NCBI RefSeq assembly: GCF_002775205.1
Contig: NC_036453.1
Coordinates: 28,497,213-28,561,212, forward strand
Origin: Xiphophorus maculatus
Taxonomy: Eukaryota; Chordata; Actinopteri; Cyprinodontiformes; Poeciliidae
DNA length: 64,000 nt
Reading direction: 5' to 3'
In this document: in pieces, positions 35,852 to 47,740 of the stretch
Numbering within the stretch: position 1 is the first letter of the stretch
Layout: the number at the start of each line of letters is the position of its first letter
The notes under the pieces: generated by a model
What the model was told of the DNA's origin: nothing
Seen by the model: only the letters and a program-made list of their open reading frames with translations
Database searches by the model: none
Position numbers and translations under genes: made by a program

Positions 35852-36195
35852 TGCCGACAGTGATGGTGTCAGAGGTGGGCAGATTGCCCCCCCCAAAAAA
35901 GTAAATAAATAAATAAATAAAGTATTCAAGTGAGAGCAGTACTACATCAATATATTTTTGCTCAAGTTAAAATAAAAGGTATTCCACGAAAAGTCTGCTT
36001 GGGTTCTGAGTAACTGATTGTAAGATCTGATTTGATATTTAAATGATTCACTAAAAAAGTTACTTTTAATGTAACTTAGATACTTTCCAAATCAAGTAAT
36101 CGGTAATCTAACTAAGTTACTTTTCCAAGGAGTAATCAGTAATCCGATTAAAGTTTTTTTTTTCTTTTTTCGAAGTAACTATGCCATCACTGGTT
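35852..36195. mobile_element. hAT-like miniature element
   Basis: CAGTGATGGTGTCAGAGGTG GGCAG at the left and GTAACTATGCCATCACTGG at the right are inverted ends. The inside has CAAGTGAGAGCAGTACTAC and AAAGTTACTTTTAATGTAAC, typical of a very common teleost non-autonomous family. A (AAAT)n run is at 35902-35922. Confidence 0.6.
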
Positions 36196-37007
36196 ATTTA
36201 TCAAAGTTCAACAGAGCTAGGGAGATTTACGTTTTACATTTGCATTTTTAAAGAAATCTAAATTCTTAATCTATTGCTCTGGTGATGGCGAACATTCTCC
36301 TTTTCTTTTCATTGAAAAATAAATCTGCTATATTATGTTTCAAACATATTCACAAGCTCATTTTATATTTTATGCCAACTATCAATTTTCAAAACTTCCA
36401 AGTTCTTAACTTGGTTAAGAACTTTGACATAGTGGGGACATAGTGGTTCTACTGAATAAATAAATAAATAAAAAATAAATAAATACAATTATAGAAATGA
36501 AGCGTTTTATTTTGAAACTAAGATCCGTTGACTTCCTGTTCCGACCTGCTACTCATACATTACTTGATGCAGCTGAGATGCGCCACATCAGAGGCTGACA
36601 GGGCCAGGACAACAACACCCACTGCGAGTTTTCCCAGCGTGTATTTGTTCATTTTAATGAATCCAACGTCTCTGAAAAAATTTCCCGTGTGGAGAGTTTT
36701 CTCTGCCCGGCCCCGTGGTTCCTGCAGGATCCTCTGTTTTTCTAAGACCTGCTGTTGATGACAGGTGGCGTGGCATTGGCCTGCGTGAGGAGGGCTGGTT
36801 TCTGTGCGCGCGCCAAGGCTCTTCCCACTGTTAGAGCAACTCGTTTAAAACGACACACTTAAAACAGAAACCTGGAGATGAACCAGAACATTTAATTTTT
36901 GTACTATTTCCCTAGAAAAATGTTTGCAAATAAGCATTTAAGAGAAAATGTTAATAGCAATATGTAAATTACTCCTCTTGTGCAGTAAAGTTGTTTTTCT
37001 TTCTTTT

Positions 37008-37162
37008 TTGACAGTCGTAGCCTTCATTTAACAGGAACTGGACAGGGAGAGAAAGGGAAGACATGTAGCAAATGGCCCAAGGCTGGGAATCGAACTAGGG
37101 ACAACTGCATTGAAGAGTATATGGATTGCCTACTCTTCCACTGAGCCATGTCAGACTCTTGA
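37008..37162 (-). repeat. tRNA-derived SINE, minus orientation
   Basis: On the minus strand ACATGGCTCAGTGGAAGAGT (box A) is followed by GTTCGATTCCC (box B, plus 37085-37095), then CATGTCTTCCCTTTCTCTCC and a CTGTCAAAAAAG-like tail. This is a SINE of the same broad type as the one at 26853 but more diverged. Confidence 0.75.
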
Positions 37163-38359
37163 GTTTACTGCTACAAACAGAGCAGCTGACATGACAGGTC
37201 GAGGTCAGATTATACATTACAGGTGTGGAAACGTTTCTATCTGCATTGTAAATAAATGTTCTGGTTGAAGTTTGTGTATGTGTCCCACATAAAGTATGAT
37301 CACCACTATACTGTTTTTACCTGGCCAGTGTCTGAGGGTTCAACCAGGACCTGTCTAAGACCAGCAGTTCGAGTGTAGTTGTGGTAGGAACACAGAAAGA
37401 TTCCCTAAAACCAAATGCTTCCTTTGGTTCAGTCCAAATCTCTGTATCTAAAATCTGTTCTACGAAGACTGGAGGAGTATTTGTATTAAGAATTAAAAAG
37501 GAACTATGGTATTAGTTGTTTCTTTGTCGTACCCAGTGAGCAAGATTCATCATGGACTCTTCCAGAGACACAACCATTAACACTTATGTATTTACATTTC
37601 TTCACCAAATCAGTGCAAAGACAGAAAATTATCTCTATCCTCATGTTTATTGGCATCTAGCTGCTTTTAGATCTTTGAAGCTGTTGGTGGCGCTAGGCTC
37701 TGCTTCAAATACATGATCCCTTGTGGATGTTATGTTGCGTCTTTAAGACTGTTTTCCTACAGGTGAACTTTTAATAGAAATACTACTGGATGAAAAAAAG
37801 ATGGCATGTATCATATCTGCCCAACTATGCCAATGCACATATTAGAAAGCACATCTAACTAAATGTGTTCCATCAAGGGAAAAACATCCCAGCCTCTCTG
37901 GGAACATTTGTTCTAGGTTTAGGGAGAGGAGGCTTAAAGTGATTGGAAAATTGTTGAACAGGTAGTGTAGATGTTTTATGGGTCATGGAACAACAAACCA
38001 GAGAGTTGATACTGCAGAGTTCTTAACATATGGGAGTTTAATTGTCTGGTTCACATGTGTTTTGAGGACCATAAGAAGGCTCAAGACTGTGTCCCTTCCT
38101 GTTGTGGGAGCATTGTGGGGACATGGAGTCCTGGAACTGTTTTTACAGAGTGTTTGGTATCAATAAAGCCAGAAGTATGTATTTTTTGCACAAAAATGTG
38201 GTGAAATTTGTTAGGAGTCTCAGATTTAACCAGATCAGATATTTAGCTGTATTAGTGGTGGTGTCGCCCTTGTGTGTTCTGGTCGAGAAGGCGCTGAGCC
38301 AAAAGGCAAAGACCTCATTTTACAGCTATTTATACTCTAGGCATTATCTATAGCCTTGA

Positions 38360-38765
38360 GATGTGGATAATGACTGAAAGAACAAGATTCTGGAATGATG
38401 TGAGTGACATTAACTTCCTCAGTAGGGCGCCTGGCGACAGCCTTCGTGACATGTCAAATAGCTCCATCATTTGGTCGGAGGTCAGACTTAGACCAATGCT
38501 TTTCAAATGTTTTCAGCTGAAGCTGCATCTGGTCAGGACGCCTCCTCAATGTCTTTTTTTTTTTTTTTTTTGGAGGTTATCCATTAAGATCCCACTCAGA
38601 GGAGACCCCAAGACAAAAGCAGAATTTGCCAGACTAGAGACTTCTTATCCCTTCTTTAGTGAAACTTCTTGAAAAACCCCAAGGAGAACTGGAGTGTCAC
38701 TGGGTAGAGGGAAGTCTGGGTTTCCATTCCTGACCTGCTGCAAAGACAATAGATGGATGGTTTAT
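38360..38765 (+). pseudogene. Non-LTR retrotransposon ORF2 C-terminal fragment
   Basis: The start reads LWIMTERTRFWNDVSDINFL then SRAPGDSLRDMSNSSIIW in one frame. This is the C-terminal part of a common teleost LINE ORF2, where related copies read ELWVVTERTRSW and LRDRVRSSAIRE. Later parts (GAGGGAAGTCTGGGTTTCCA) match the end of the same ORF after frameshifts. It is a dead fragment. Confidence 0.75.
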
Positions 38766-40269
38766 CGGCAAAAAGAACAATGTTTCTTCTTTTTTAATGT
38801 CAGTGAAGAATTTTAGACATTGTACGTCGCTGATTTAATTATTTTGACATTAAGATAGTCTTGTCTTGAATTTCTGTGGAGTATGCTGGTGCTCAAAGCT
38901 TCATTTGTGCAATAATGTAACAACAATGATCACATTGTGATTCTTTGCCACCCTTTAAGCATGTTAAATTTTTGCCAGTCATTACTAATTAATTGGTGAT
39001 GGTGTGAAACAGAACAGAGCAGTGATGGCGTCTCAAAGGTTCAATAATGGATGAAGTTTCAGATTAAGTTACGTATGTGACACCGTCAGTGCTGGCGTGA
39101 CGATGGCGTGAAGCATTTCTCATATTTAGAATAGACTCAGTGTCTTCTTTTAAATATACTTTATCATGTGTTCTAGGATAAATAAAACATTAATCCTTCC
39201 ATCTTGCTGCTTTAAATGTCAAGGAGCACATCCAAGAGAGGAGCATTATAAATCTCTTTCGACGTGAAGGTTGGCTGCTTTATGTAATTCTTCCAGAAAG
39301 CCACTAGAGGGAGACAGATCCCAGCTACTGCTGCGCCTTGTCAGACAATTTGGATCTGTGTAAAGAGAAACTCCGAGGTGTTGAAACACACATTCACTCA
39401 TTTAAAGTAAACATTTCAACGGAACATCACCGAAGTTTATTGCTGCATCTTCTACTAAAACGTAATGCTGTCAGGGCTTACAACCCTTCACACAATCACT
39501 CTTATTCAAAAGACAAACCGATCTCTTTTAAAGTTTTTTTTAACTTTCATTCAGCTACAGTTTATCATCATGCACAAAGTCAGTATATCTGACCGCAGGG
39601 AGACCAAAGCAAAACATTCCCTCAGAGTCTTGGATAAACATACAGAAATCAGTCGGTTCATGTGTCAGAGGGTACATGAACCAACTATGAAACATGAAAG
39701 GGCAAATTTGCAGAAGTGGCAGGAGCGGACGTGGAGCCATATTAGCTTCAAACAGTTATCTCTCTGCTGATGAAGGACGATGCTGGGGGTGGACAGATTA
39801 GGGGCCCAGGAGTAGGTCAGAGAGGCAACAGGAGCAACTTTGTGATGTTTAGAGCTTTTGTATAAACTGAACTTAAACCTCACTTTTTAAATGTTACTTT
39901 TATTGTGTATCGATATTAACTTTATGTTGGAGTTTATTTACAATATGAGGATACAGATGCATGAATGCTTAAGATATATCTTTAAATACAACTTCTTTCT
40001 ACAGCCGAAAAACATGACTGTTAGATTAACTGTGCTTCTCTCTCTCTCCTTTCCTTAGGTGTGAGCGTGCATGATTGTATGTCTGTGTTGTCCTGTGGTG
40101 GAATGGCGGCCTGTCCAGGCTGTACCTCACCAGCCACTGCTGGATGGATGGAGGTTTTACCACTTATTATCAGAATCTAACACAAACGTAGTCACAACGC
40201 TAGTTCACTTCCAGTTCACTTCCAGTTTATTTACAATTTATTTACATCAATGTGTATAAGTAAACTTCA

Positions 40270-40600
40270 CAATCAATTCAATTCAGTTTATTTATATAAT
40301 GCCAATTCACAACAAAAGTCATCTCAAGACACTTTACAAAAAAATTATTTTATACATACTTACTTTCCAACTGATCCTCGTTATCAAACAGTACAGAATG
40401 CTCCATTAATTGTTCAAAGTAGTTTAAAAAGTTTCCATCTAAGGGAACCCAGAGTTTTCACTGAGTCAATAACTAACATAGAACTTGCAATACAGGTGAA
40501 CTATTGTTATTCAACTGCATATACATGCTATTGCACATCAACTCAACAAGTGCTGTTCAAAAATAATTTGGATTGGTATGAGAGACAAAATAATTCACAT
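40270..40600 (+). repeat. Dispersed teleost repeat
   Basis: AATTCAGTTTATTTATATAA, then CACAACAAAAGTCATCTCAA and GACACTTTACAAA, then AAGTTTCCATCTAAGGGAAC. A shorter relative is at 23225-23275 and a diverged one at 48530-48600. Confidence 0.6.
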
Positions 40601-43600
40601 TGGGGATCCTAAGATCCATCACATGGTTTGTAGAAGTAAGCATATTTTAAATATTTTTTAAGAAAAAATCTGGTAGTCTGAGAAAGACAGATGTGGTCAA
40701 ATAGTTTTGCAAAAATAAAAAATAAACCCATCTATTTATGTAGGAGCTGGTTTGGTGTGTGGATGTTATGGGTGGTTTTCCAGGAGAACAAAAAGACGGC
40801 GTACAAGTACAGGGAGTGAGTGGTTGTTGTTCTGCTTCCAAACTATGAAGCATTCATGACACGAATACCACAGAAGAAGAAAACTGAAAACTTTTAAGAG
40901 TTTTGCTAGCTGTCACATTATGGTTGATGATATTCCATCTTGATTCAACCAAGAAACACTCACACATTAAAGATTTTTATTCTCTGTCCCAGACCAGCAG
41001 CTCATAAATGTGAATACATGCATACGACTGCAATAGTCCAAGTACAACAGCTCAATCTGTTTCACGGTGATGTGTAAGTATTTACTTAGAATGGAATGCT
41101 TTTTGAGATCAATATTACAATTTAGACCAGTGAAAGGTTCAAAATGTTACCACTAATAGGTTCTGAGAAGCACTATGGAACTCTCAGTACAATATTGGGC
41201 CTTGTACAAATTTCAACAATAATTTGGAGTCTCGTCCCACAAAAACCGGTAGCGAATGAGAGAATCAGAGAATACCTCCCAACAAATAGGCAATAAATCA
41301 CCGTAGTCACTTCAACCCAGAATTTGGGTGAAAATCCAACCCAGTTCTCTCGGGTGAACCTTTATCCCAGCAGTGTTGTGCTACATCGTCCCAAAACTGG
41401 GCTTGCAAGATAACCAGACTTGTTTTGTCTCAAAGTATTTGTAGAGTGCAAGTGTACCCTATTGTTCTGTTTACCTTTTGCAGGTTAGAGTTTAATATGG
41501 ACCAAAGGCAGCTGGATGATATTTGGTAATGCTGGAAATAAATACAATGAACAGATTATGTAGCTGGTCAGCATAACCTGCCAGCAATGTGGAAACAAGC
41601 CAGCCTGCAATCAAATTCCACGAAGTAGATTCCAGGCTCCCTGTGGAGTCCGGTGCGCAGGGTCACACTCGTGTTTACCCTTTCCTTCACCTCCGTTTTG
41701 AAATCACACAAAGTGCCTTTTGGGGTCCAGTCAGTGCTGAGAGTTTACTCTGTATCTCACCTCAGAATTGGTTTTCCTGAAACACCTCTTCCTGATGGGG
41801 TACAGGACGCGTCGTGCTTACGTAAATAAGCGGGGGGAGCAGGCACAGCGAGCCAAAGGTGAGACCCTGCTGCCATATTTCATAAGAAGAACCATTGTTT
41901 TGTTCCAGACTTATTTCTTGCAATGCAAAGTAGTTTCCGTTCTTGCAAATGGCCCGAGCCAATAAATTTGTTGTTAGCGGCAGGAACAGACAACTTGCTG
42001 GCAGGTACAGAGAGGACTGCGACAAAACAAAGCCGGGGGAGGCTTCTTCAGAAAGCGGCTCTCGGTTAGAGTTTCTCGTTTTATATTGTTCACGCAGAGA
42101 AACTATAATGGACAGAAATGTGTGAACTTCACTGAAGCATTTTTAGACATTTTGAAATTCAAATGTTTCCTAAATTTTAGAGCAAAGAAAAAATAGAATG
42201 TTGCACAGATTCTCGTTTCATTGCTTAATCTGACCAGCCAAGGACTGCAGACATCAGATTATTATTATTATTTTTACTATTGTAGACAGAAAAAAAGAGT
42301 GAATTTCCACTAAAAACCTCTGAAATTTTCAACTTTTGAAATTTCTTTGTTTCTTCTAGAGAATCAAAGAAGAAACAAAGTAACATCAAAATTACTGTTT
42401 CTTCTAGCACATTTTCAACTTTCCAAACTCAGAATTGTCCTTTTTTTTCCAGACAATTTCTGAGATCAATCTCAAAAACTTTTGAGTTTTATGGCTGAAA
42501 TTTGCTCTCCTCCTTTTTTTTTCTATCTACAATGGTCCTAATAGGCCGTCGTATTTTTTAAAAGAAGCTTGAACAAGCATGTTTGTTTTTGGGGTCTTAC
42601 AACAACAGCCGTTCCTCCCAGAGAATGAAGGTGAGGCCTCTCAGACAGGTCATGGACTTCCCTCACAAATATACAGCCTTTAAGGATGTCCGTTTGAGCA
42701 GACTTCTTTTTCTGTAATAAAAGATCTGACAGTCTGGTCTCCGACTGTCATCCCCACTCTCTCCTCTTTCTCCTGCCTCTTATCTATTTTTAAACTCATG
42801 TTTGTGTAGGTTTTAGAAGGAGCTGCTGCCCCAACAAGAGACAAAGCACTCTTTCACTCTCTAAAGCAGAGAATGTCAGGGATGTGGTTTTTTTGGTTGT
42901 TGTTGTCTTTTGTTTTTTATGTCTGTGCACTTGAAATTATGCTCTTGATATAAAATGGTTGCATGATGAGTAAACATGAGAGGCCGCTGTCATGGAAAAA
43001 ATGGATTAAAAAGTAATATGGTCCACACAACCCTCTTAAAACACTAGATGTAAAAAAAACTTTACAGAAAAAAAAATCATTTTAAAATGTTTTCACCCTT
43101 TGAGGTAACTTGTATTCTGTATAATTAATAATAATAATAAAAAGCTGCAGTACTCTGGTCGCATAATTGTGCATAACATTTGTGGAAGCACATTTTGATT
43201 GAATTTCAGTATTCAGGATTTTTTAGATAACAATCAGCATCCCACATTTTGACTTGGTAATGGTTACAGACTCTGTCTAGCAAACATTTTCTAAATCTAC
43301 CAGATTGTGAGGATATTTTCAGTGTGAGTCCACACACAGACCCCACACATATAGTGTGTGGAGTGTTACTACATGTGTCCTGTTAGAAGAACCCTTAATG
43401 AACTGCTTGTTTTTTTGTTGCAGATATGAATGTACAGGTGAAACCAGATGTTTGCGTACACCAAATTTAAAAAGACATGCCTTTTTTCACTCACTGCATG
43501 AAATTAAATCAGACCAAACATCTCTAGTTTCAAGGTCATACCTGAGCTATGGTCCTACATCCAAAAGGAGTTGTAAAGGAAGTGCCTTGGACGCAGAGCA

Positions 43601-43707
43601 GGACCAAAAACCAGAGCAAGAAGGTAGAATCCTAAAGAGCAAGGATCATATTCCTGACTCCAACATCCCTCTGCCTACCTTGCTAACCTTACAGGCAAAA
43701 TGAGATT
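40600..43707. other. Gene-free spacer
   Basis: No gene seen. A slightly GC-richer unique-looking part lies at 41580-42070 with short open frames on plus that match nothing I know. A 13-bp hairpin is at 42345-42380. Confidence 0.45.
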
Positions 43708-44187
43708 TTAAAGGGGCAGTATTATGTAAAATCAACTTTTATGAGGTTTATATCCCCTCATCAACAACATATCTGGAGCGTTGCCTTGATTCTTCCATAC
43801 ATGTTTGAGAAATCGTTTAATCTCCCGTGGCAACCATTCAGCTGTGCAAAGCGCCTGGGTGGACCGAGCGCCGCCTTCAAGGCACAGCTCCTCATCTGAC
43901 CTGCAGTTTCCAAGCTTTTGAGCTTCCGCCTCAGAGAGCAGCCCTCCCCCACTCAGCTCCTTCAGACTAGCCAGCATCCATTTGCAAACACCTGGTGGAA
44001 CTGCACATCTGGTGAGCTCATTATAGGGGCTACTTCTCAATGCAATTTGAAGGTGTTGAATTGTGAAGTCAAATTTGATATTATGCAGCATTTTTATAAC
44101 AACTGAAGATGGCATAGTTGTTTGATTGTGCTATAAAATGGCAATATGTACCTGGAAAACGCATAATACACAACACTGCCCCTTTAA
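43708..44187. mobile_element. TTAA-flanked miniature element, copy 2
   Basis: A 480-bp element with TTAA at each end (43708-43711, 44184-44187) and inverted termini AGGGGCAGT / ACTGCCCCT. Inner parts are the reverse complement of the copy at 30408-30993. It is better preserved than that copy and has no coding capacity. Confidence 0.8.
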
Positions 44188-44189
44188 AC

Positions 44190-47130
44190 AGGAGCAGCAA
44201 AAGCAAAGCAGGTTGCTAATAACATATAGTGCCATCCAGGAATATTGTCTCTACTCCCCGGACACTGAGGTGTTAGCATCTCATTAGCATGTCATCATCA
44301 AAATGTCACACAGCATGACCATCCACAACGACTCTTTGAGATAGACAATAAGATTTATGTCATTCAGTTTCCCTTTGAGATAAAGTATTTCTGAATTGAA
44401 TCGATTTGAATGAGCTGGACCGACAGGCATGATCGACAGAGCCAAGGTAAAGGTTTCGCCAACATGGGTTCAGGTTGTTTATCAGGGTATTGCATTGCTT
44501 CTGTTTTGCTGATCACACCTGAAGGTCAGAGGTCTCCTGTTCTCCGCCGTCCTGCTGTATCACAGCTCATGGGCGTTGACGGTCTGCTGTCTTGCTGCCA
44601 CGAGGCCAGGTCTGCGAGGCCAAGGGATGTGCTCACATAAATACAGACAGTCAGAACCAAAAAAGCCTCCTCCTGTTTTTTTCTCACTATTATAGAGACG
44701 TCAAAATAGTTTAAACAAAGGAAAACAAATAACTCCACAGGTTGGGATGTTTATAGCATACATGGCATTAGGCCAGATAAAACTTGAGAAAAATATTTAG
44801 GTCCCTCCACCCAAATACAAATCAAATAAATCAACTCTCATGGAGGGACATATATGGTAAAACAAAACAAAAAATCTGATGCATGCCAGAGTTTCACTGA
44901 TGTGTTTTAGTACAAAGGCCTTCTGATTTGGAGAAAGTTTACTTAAGATTAAGCGATGGCTTTTAACAAAGTTGAGCTTCCTCCAGTCTGCCCGCCTGAG
45001 GCCAGGATCCTGAGAAACGATCATTTAATGTGACTGCTGATAACGAAACAAACATGTTGACGTGTCCGGAGCGTAGCGGGCACACGGGAGGCAGGGCCCT
45101 GCTGCTCCACGCTGCTAAATAAAGATCCACTTGATGGATATACTCGGATAACATAAATCAGGATATCCCATCAGGAGTGACGAAGTGCACTATTGTTTTG
45201 GTTCAAGTGGGCAGCCATCCTGATAGACAGCACATTCTGAGCGCAGGGAGAGGACAGGAGGTTCTCCTTGTGGAAGCTTTCCCTGATGGGTCATGTCAGA
45301 GCTGGTTGTTTTCGGATTGTTACGCAATTGTTGTTAGCTAACAAGACGGCGCTTTGGTCTTTCCACGAGGAAGTTTCACATGCAATGTGATTCTCTGCTT
45401 CCGATATCAGGATTGATTTGCTGCCAGATTGCGATATTTTCGTTTGCAAGTTTTATTTAATTGTTTTTTTGCAGTTCCATTTGTATGTTTAATATTTAGA
45501 CATTTGCAAGAGGCAGATATTCAAGCTTAATCTATTTTTTTAATTGCACTTATTCATTCTAGGGATACAACAGCACTGCAAAAACACAAAATCTTACCAA
45601 GTATTTTTGCTGAGCTTCTAGTGTAGATATCCGTATACACTTGAAATAAGGTAAAACTAACTTAAAATGGTATTTCAACAAGATATAGGAACTTGTTTTA
45701 ATTCAATATTTTCTTAATACATAAAAAAAATACACAAAAAATCTGCCAGTGGAACTTGTAGTTTTTTTAAATTCGTGTTCTGCTGTTTGCTGTCTGCAGG
45801 TTCTCCCAATTTTTTGATCTTGCAAAAAAATTTCCATCAGTAGATGTTAGAAGCTGGTAGTGTTTATGTCTGTTGGACTTTAGTTTGCTTTCATCATTTT
45901 AGTTGTTACTTGTGGTTATTTTCAGTTTTTTCTTGTACATCACCTCAGTGCTTTACGTTATCTGTTCTTCAGAATGGCCTTTTATTGTGGGCAGTATAAG
46001 GTACACCTGTGCACTAATCATGACGTCAGATCAGCATCTTGATGTGGCACACCTGTGAGGTGGGATGGATTATCTCAGCAAAGCAGAAGTGCTCACTATC
46101 AAACATTTAGACAGATTTGTGGACAACATTTGAAAGAAATGGTAATATTGTTAATCTGGAATGAATTTTAGATCTTTTAGTCCATCTCATGAAAAATGGG
46201 AGCAAAAACAAAAGTGTTGCGTTTATATTTTTGTTGAGTGTATATGGTGGATTCCATCCAAAATCCATGTGCACAGAAAGAGGAAGAGGGCTAGTGAGAA
46301 TCAGGACCACTATCCAAGATGAAACATTCAAGGACAGGTCCAAGAACAGATCAGGAAGATGGCCACAAGAATGAACCACTCAGAGTGTTCAAAAGACCCG
46401 TAAATGGTTTAAGTTTGATGTCGAGTACTACTGTTTGTATTACTTGATTTCTGTTCAGCGGTACTTTTGTCCCTTAAGGCATGCCGTAGTTAGGGCAGTG
46501 ATGACGTCAGCACACTGCTGTAACCAAAGTTGCTGATATCTGGTTTGCAAGTTCGGTAGCTGAGCCGCTGTGCTAACACGTGGGAGAGATTTGCAAGAGA
46601 TGTGTGTTTTCCTTAGAAGTGTGCGTCAATGATAAGTAAGTTGCAATATTTGAGTGTTTACTGCAGCTAATTGAGTGATTATGAAGTTTGTTCGTTTGCT
46701 ATTATTTCACCTGTTGCTAAGTCCGAGTTATTATACCTTAGATGACCAAAGAAGGAAATATATAAAACCTAAATAATCTCAACCTCTAAATCACTATTAA
46801 TAAACAAGCTAAGACAAGTTAACTAATAACCATGCCTCTGCGCCCGCTAAGTAGATATGTATGTTCAGCACAACGCTCTACAATACACACATATAGCAGC
46901 TAGCTTGGTGTAATGTGTAATGATAGGACACTTTGAACTTATTTTCTGTATTTTTGTTTATTCTAGGAAACCACACACACCCTCACCCAGACACACCGAC
47001 ACACACATTTATGCCCATCCATGTTCAATTGGATCAAGATCTGTAACACAGTTTGGAATACAGAACCGTTAAAGGATCCTGCCTTGTGTCTTCTTTATTC
47101 CATCTGTTGCACCTCATCCTTACATCTGGT
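44190..47130. other. Gene-free spacer with repeat remnants
   Basis: Contains a miniature-element remnant at 45573-45780 (GCACTGCAAAAACACAAAAT, CTTGAAATAAGGTAAAACTA) and a transposon end at 45963-46244. The rest has no recognised feature. Confidence 0.45.
45963..46244 (+). mobile_element. Terminal part of a teleost DNA transposon
   Basis: GGCCTTTTATTGTGGGCAGT, CACACCTGTGAGGTGGGATG and AACAAAAGTGTTGCGTTTAT lead to TTGTTGAGTGTA. This is the recurrent end of an abundant teleost DNA repeat. No transposase frame is left. Confidence 0.6.
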
Positions 47131-47139
47131 CCTGAGCTG

Positions 47140-47740
47140 AATCTTGGCCTAAGTTGTGTTCTGGCCGACATTCCAGGTTGAGAGCAGTGATAAACACGAA
47201 CTGCCATATACAATCCTTCAACCCTAGAGCAAACTCACCTACACAGAGAATGTCTCAGATGATGGAAACTGGAAGAAAAGGAGATGGAGGAATCAACCTG
47301 GGAATAAAAACCCCTTCGTTTGATGTACCAAACAAAGGGGCTGGGTACATCCCCTTCGTTTTGTACATCAAAGGGGATGTACCATAACTTATCAATTTTG
47401 GTAGGATATGACCAAATCCTACCAAAGAATTGAAAGAGCATACCTGAAAAACATCCCAGAAGCACTGATCATGACAGGACAGCAGATCTAGCACACCTGG
47501 CAAGATCCCAGGTGCAGGAAAAGAGGATCCAGACTAGAAGGAAAGAAATACACAGAAAGCCATGACCAAGTAGCTGGTATACAGTAGTGCACAGAAATTA
47601 AGTGGAAGTACGAAGTGGAGACCCCTAGGTCAAAGTGAAAATCACTTCCCAAGTCAGTGGAAAACAACCAAACTAAGATCCTGTGGGACTTCCACATACA
47701 AGCTAACAGAACAGTAATGACCAGCTAATGGTTGTCCATC
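47140..47740 (+). pseudogene. Decayed retrotransposon (LINE) reverse transcriptase tail
   Basis: Read in shifting frames it gives RIERAYLKNIPEA, ESHDQVAGI, EVETPRSK and VENNQTKILWDFHIQANR. Intact relatives in teleosts read close to HNQVAGIVYRN, VPRSKW and KILWDFQIQTDK. Stops and frameshifts show that it is dead. Three hairpins at 47311-47433 interrupt it. Confidence 0.6.
47311..47433. repeat. Three consecutive hairpins
   Basis: Arms are 47311-47322 / 47329-47340 (CCCCTTCGTTTG, one mismatch), 47344-47356 / 47371-47383 (GGTACATCCCCTT, perfect 13 bp) and 47392-47407 / 47416-47433 (16 against 18 nt with a 2-nt bulge). GATGTAC and its complement recur across the first two. Confidence 0.9.

Larger units (their letters stand above)
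36196..40260. other. Gene-free spacer
   Basis: Contains a SINE at about 37008-37162, a LINE fragment at 38360-38765 and a SINE tail at 40050-40150. The rest is AT-rich with no recognisable exon. Confidence 0.5.

Noticed and set aside
41580..42130. Possible exon cluster on plus in the spacer
   Set aside because: Short overlapping frames lack consistent splice sites and match no family that I know. It is left as unassigned DNA.
43454..43703. Plus frame with a CCRYECTGETRCLRTPNLKR start
   Set aside because: It looked zinc-finger-like at first, but spacing of Cys and His fits no finger and the frame runs into the TTAA element.
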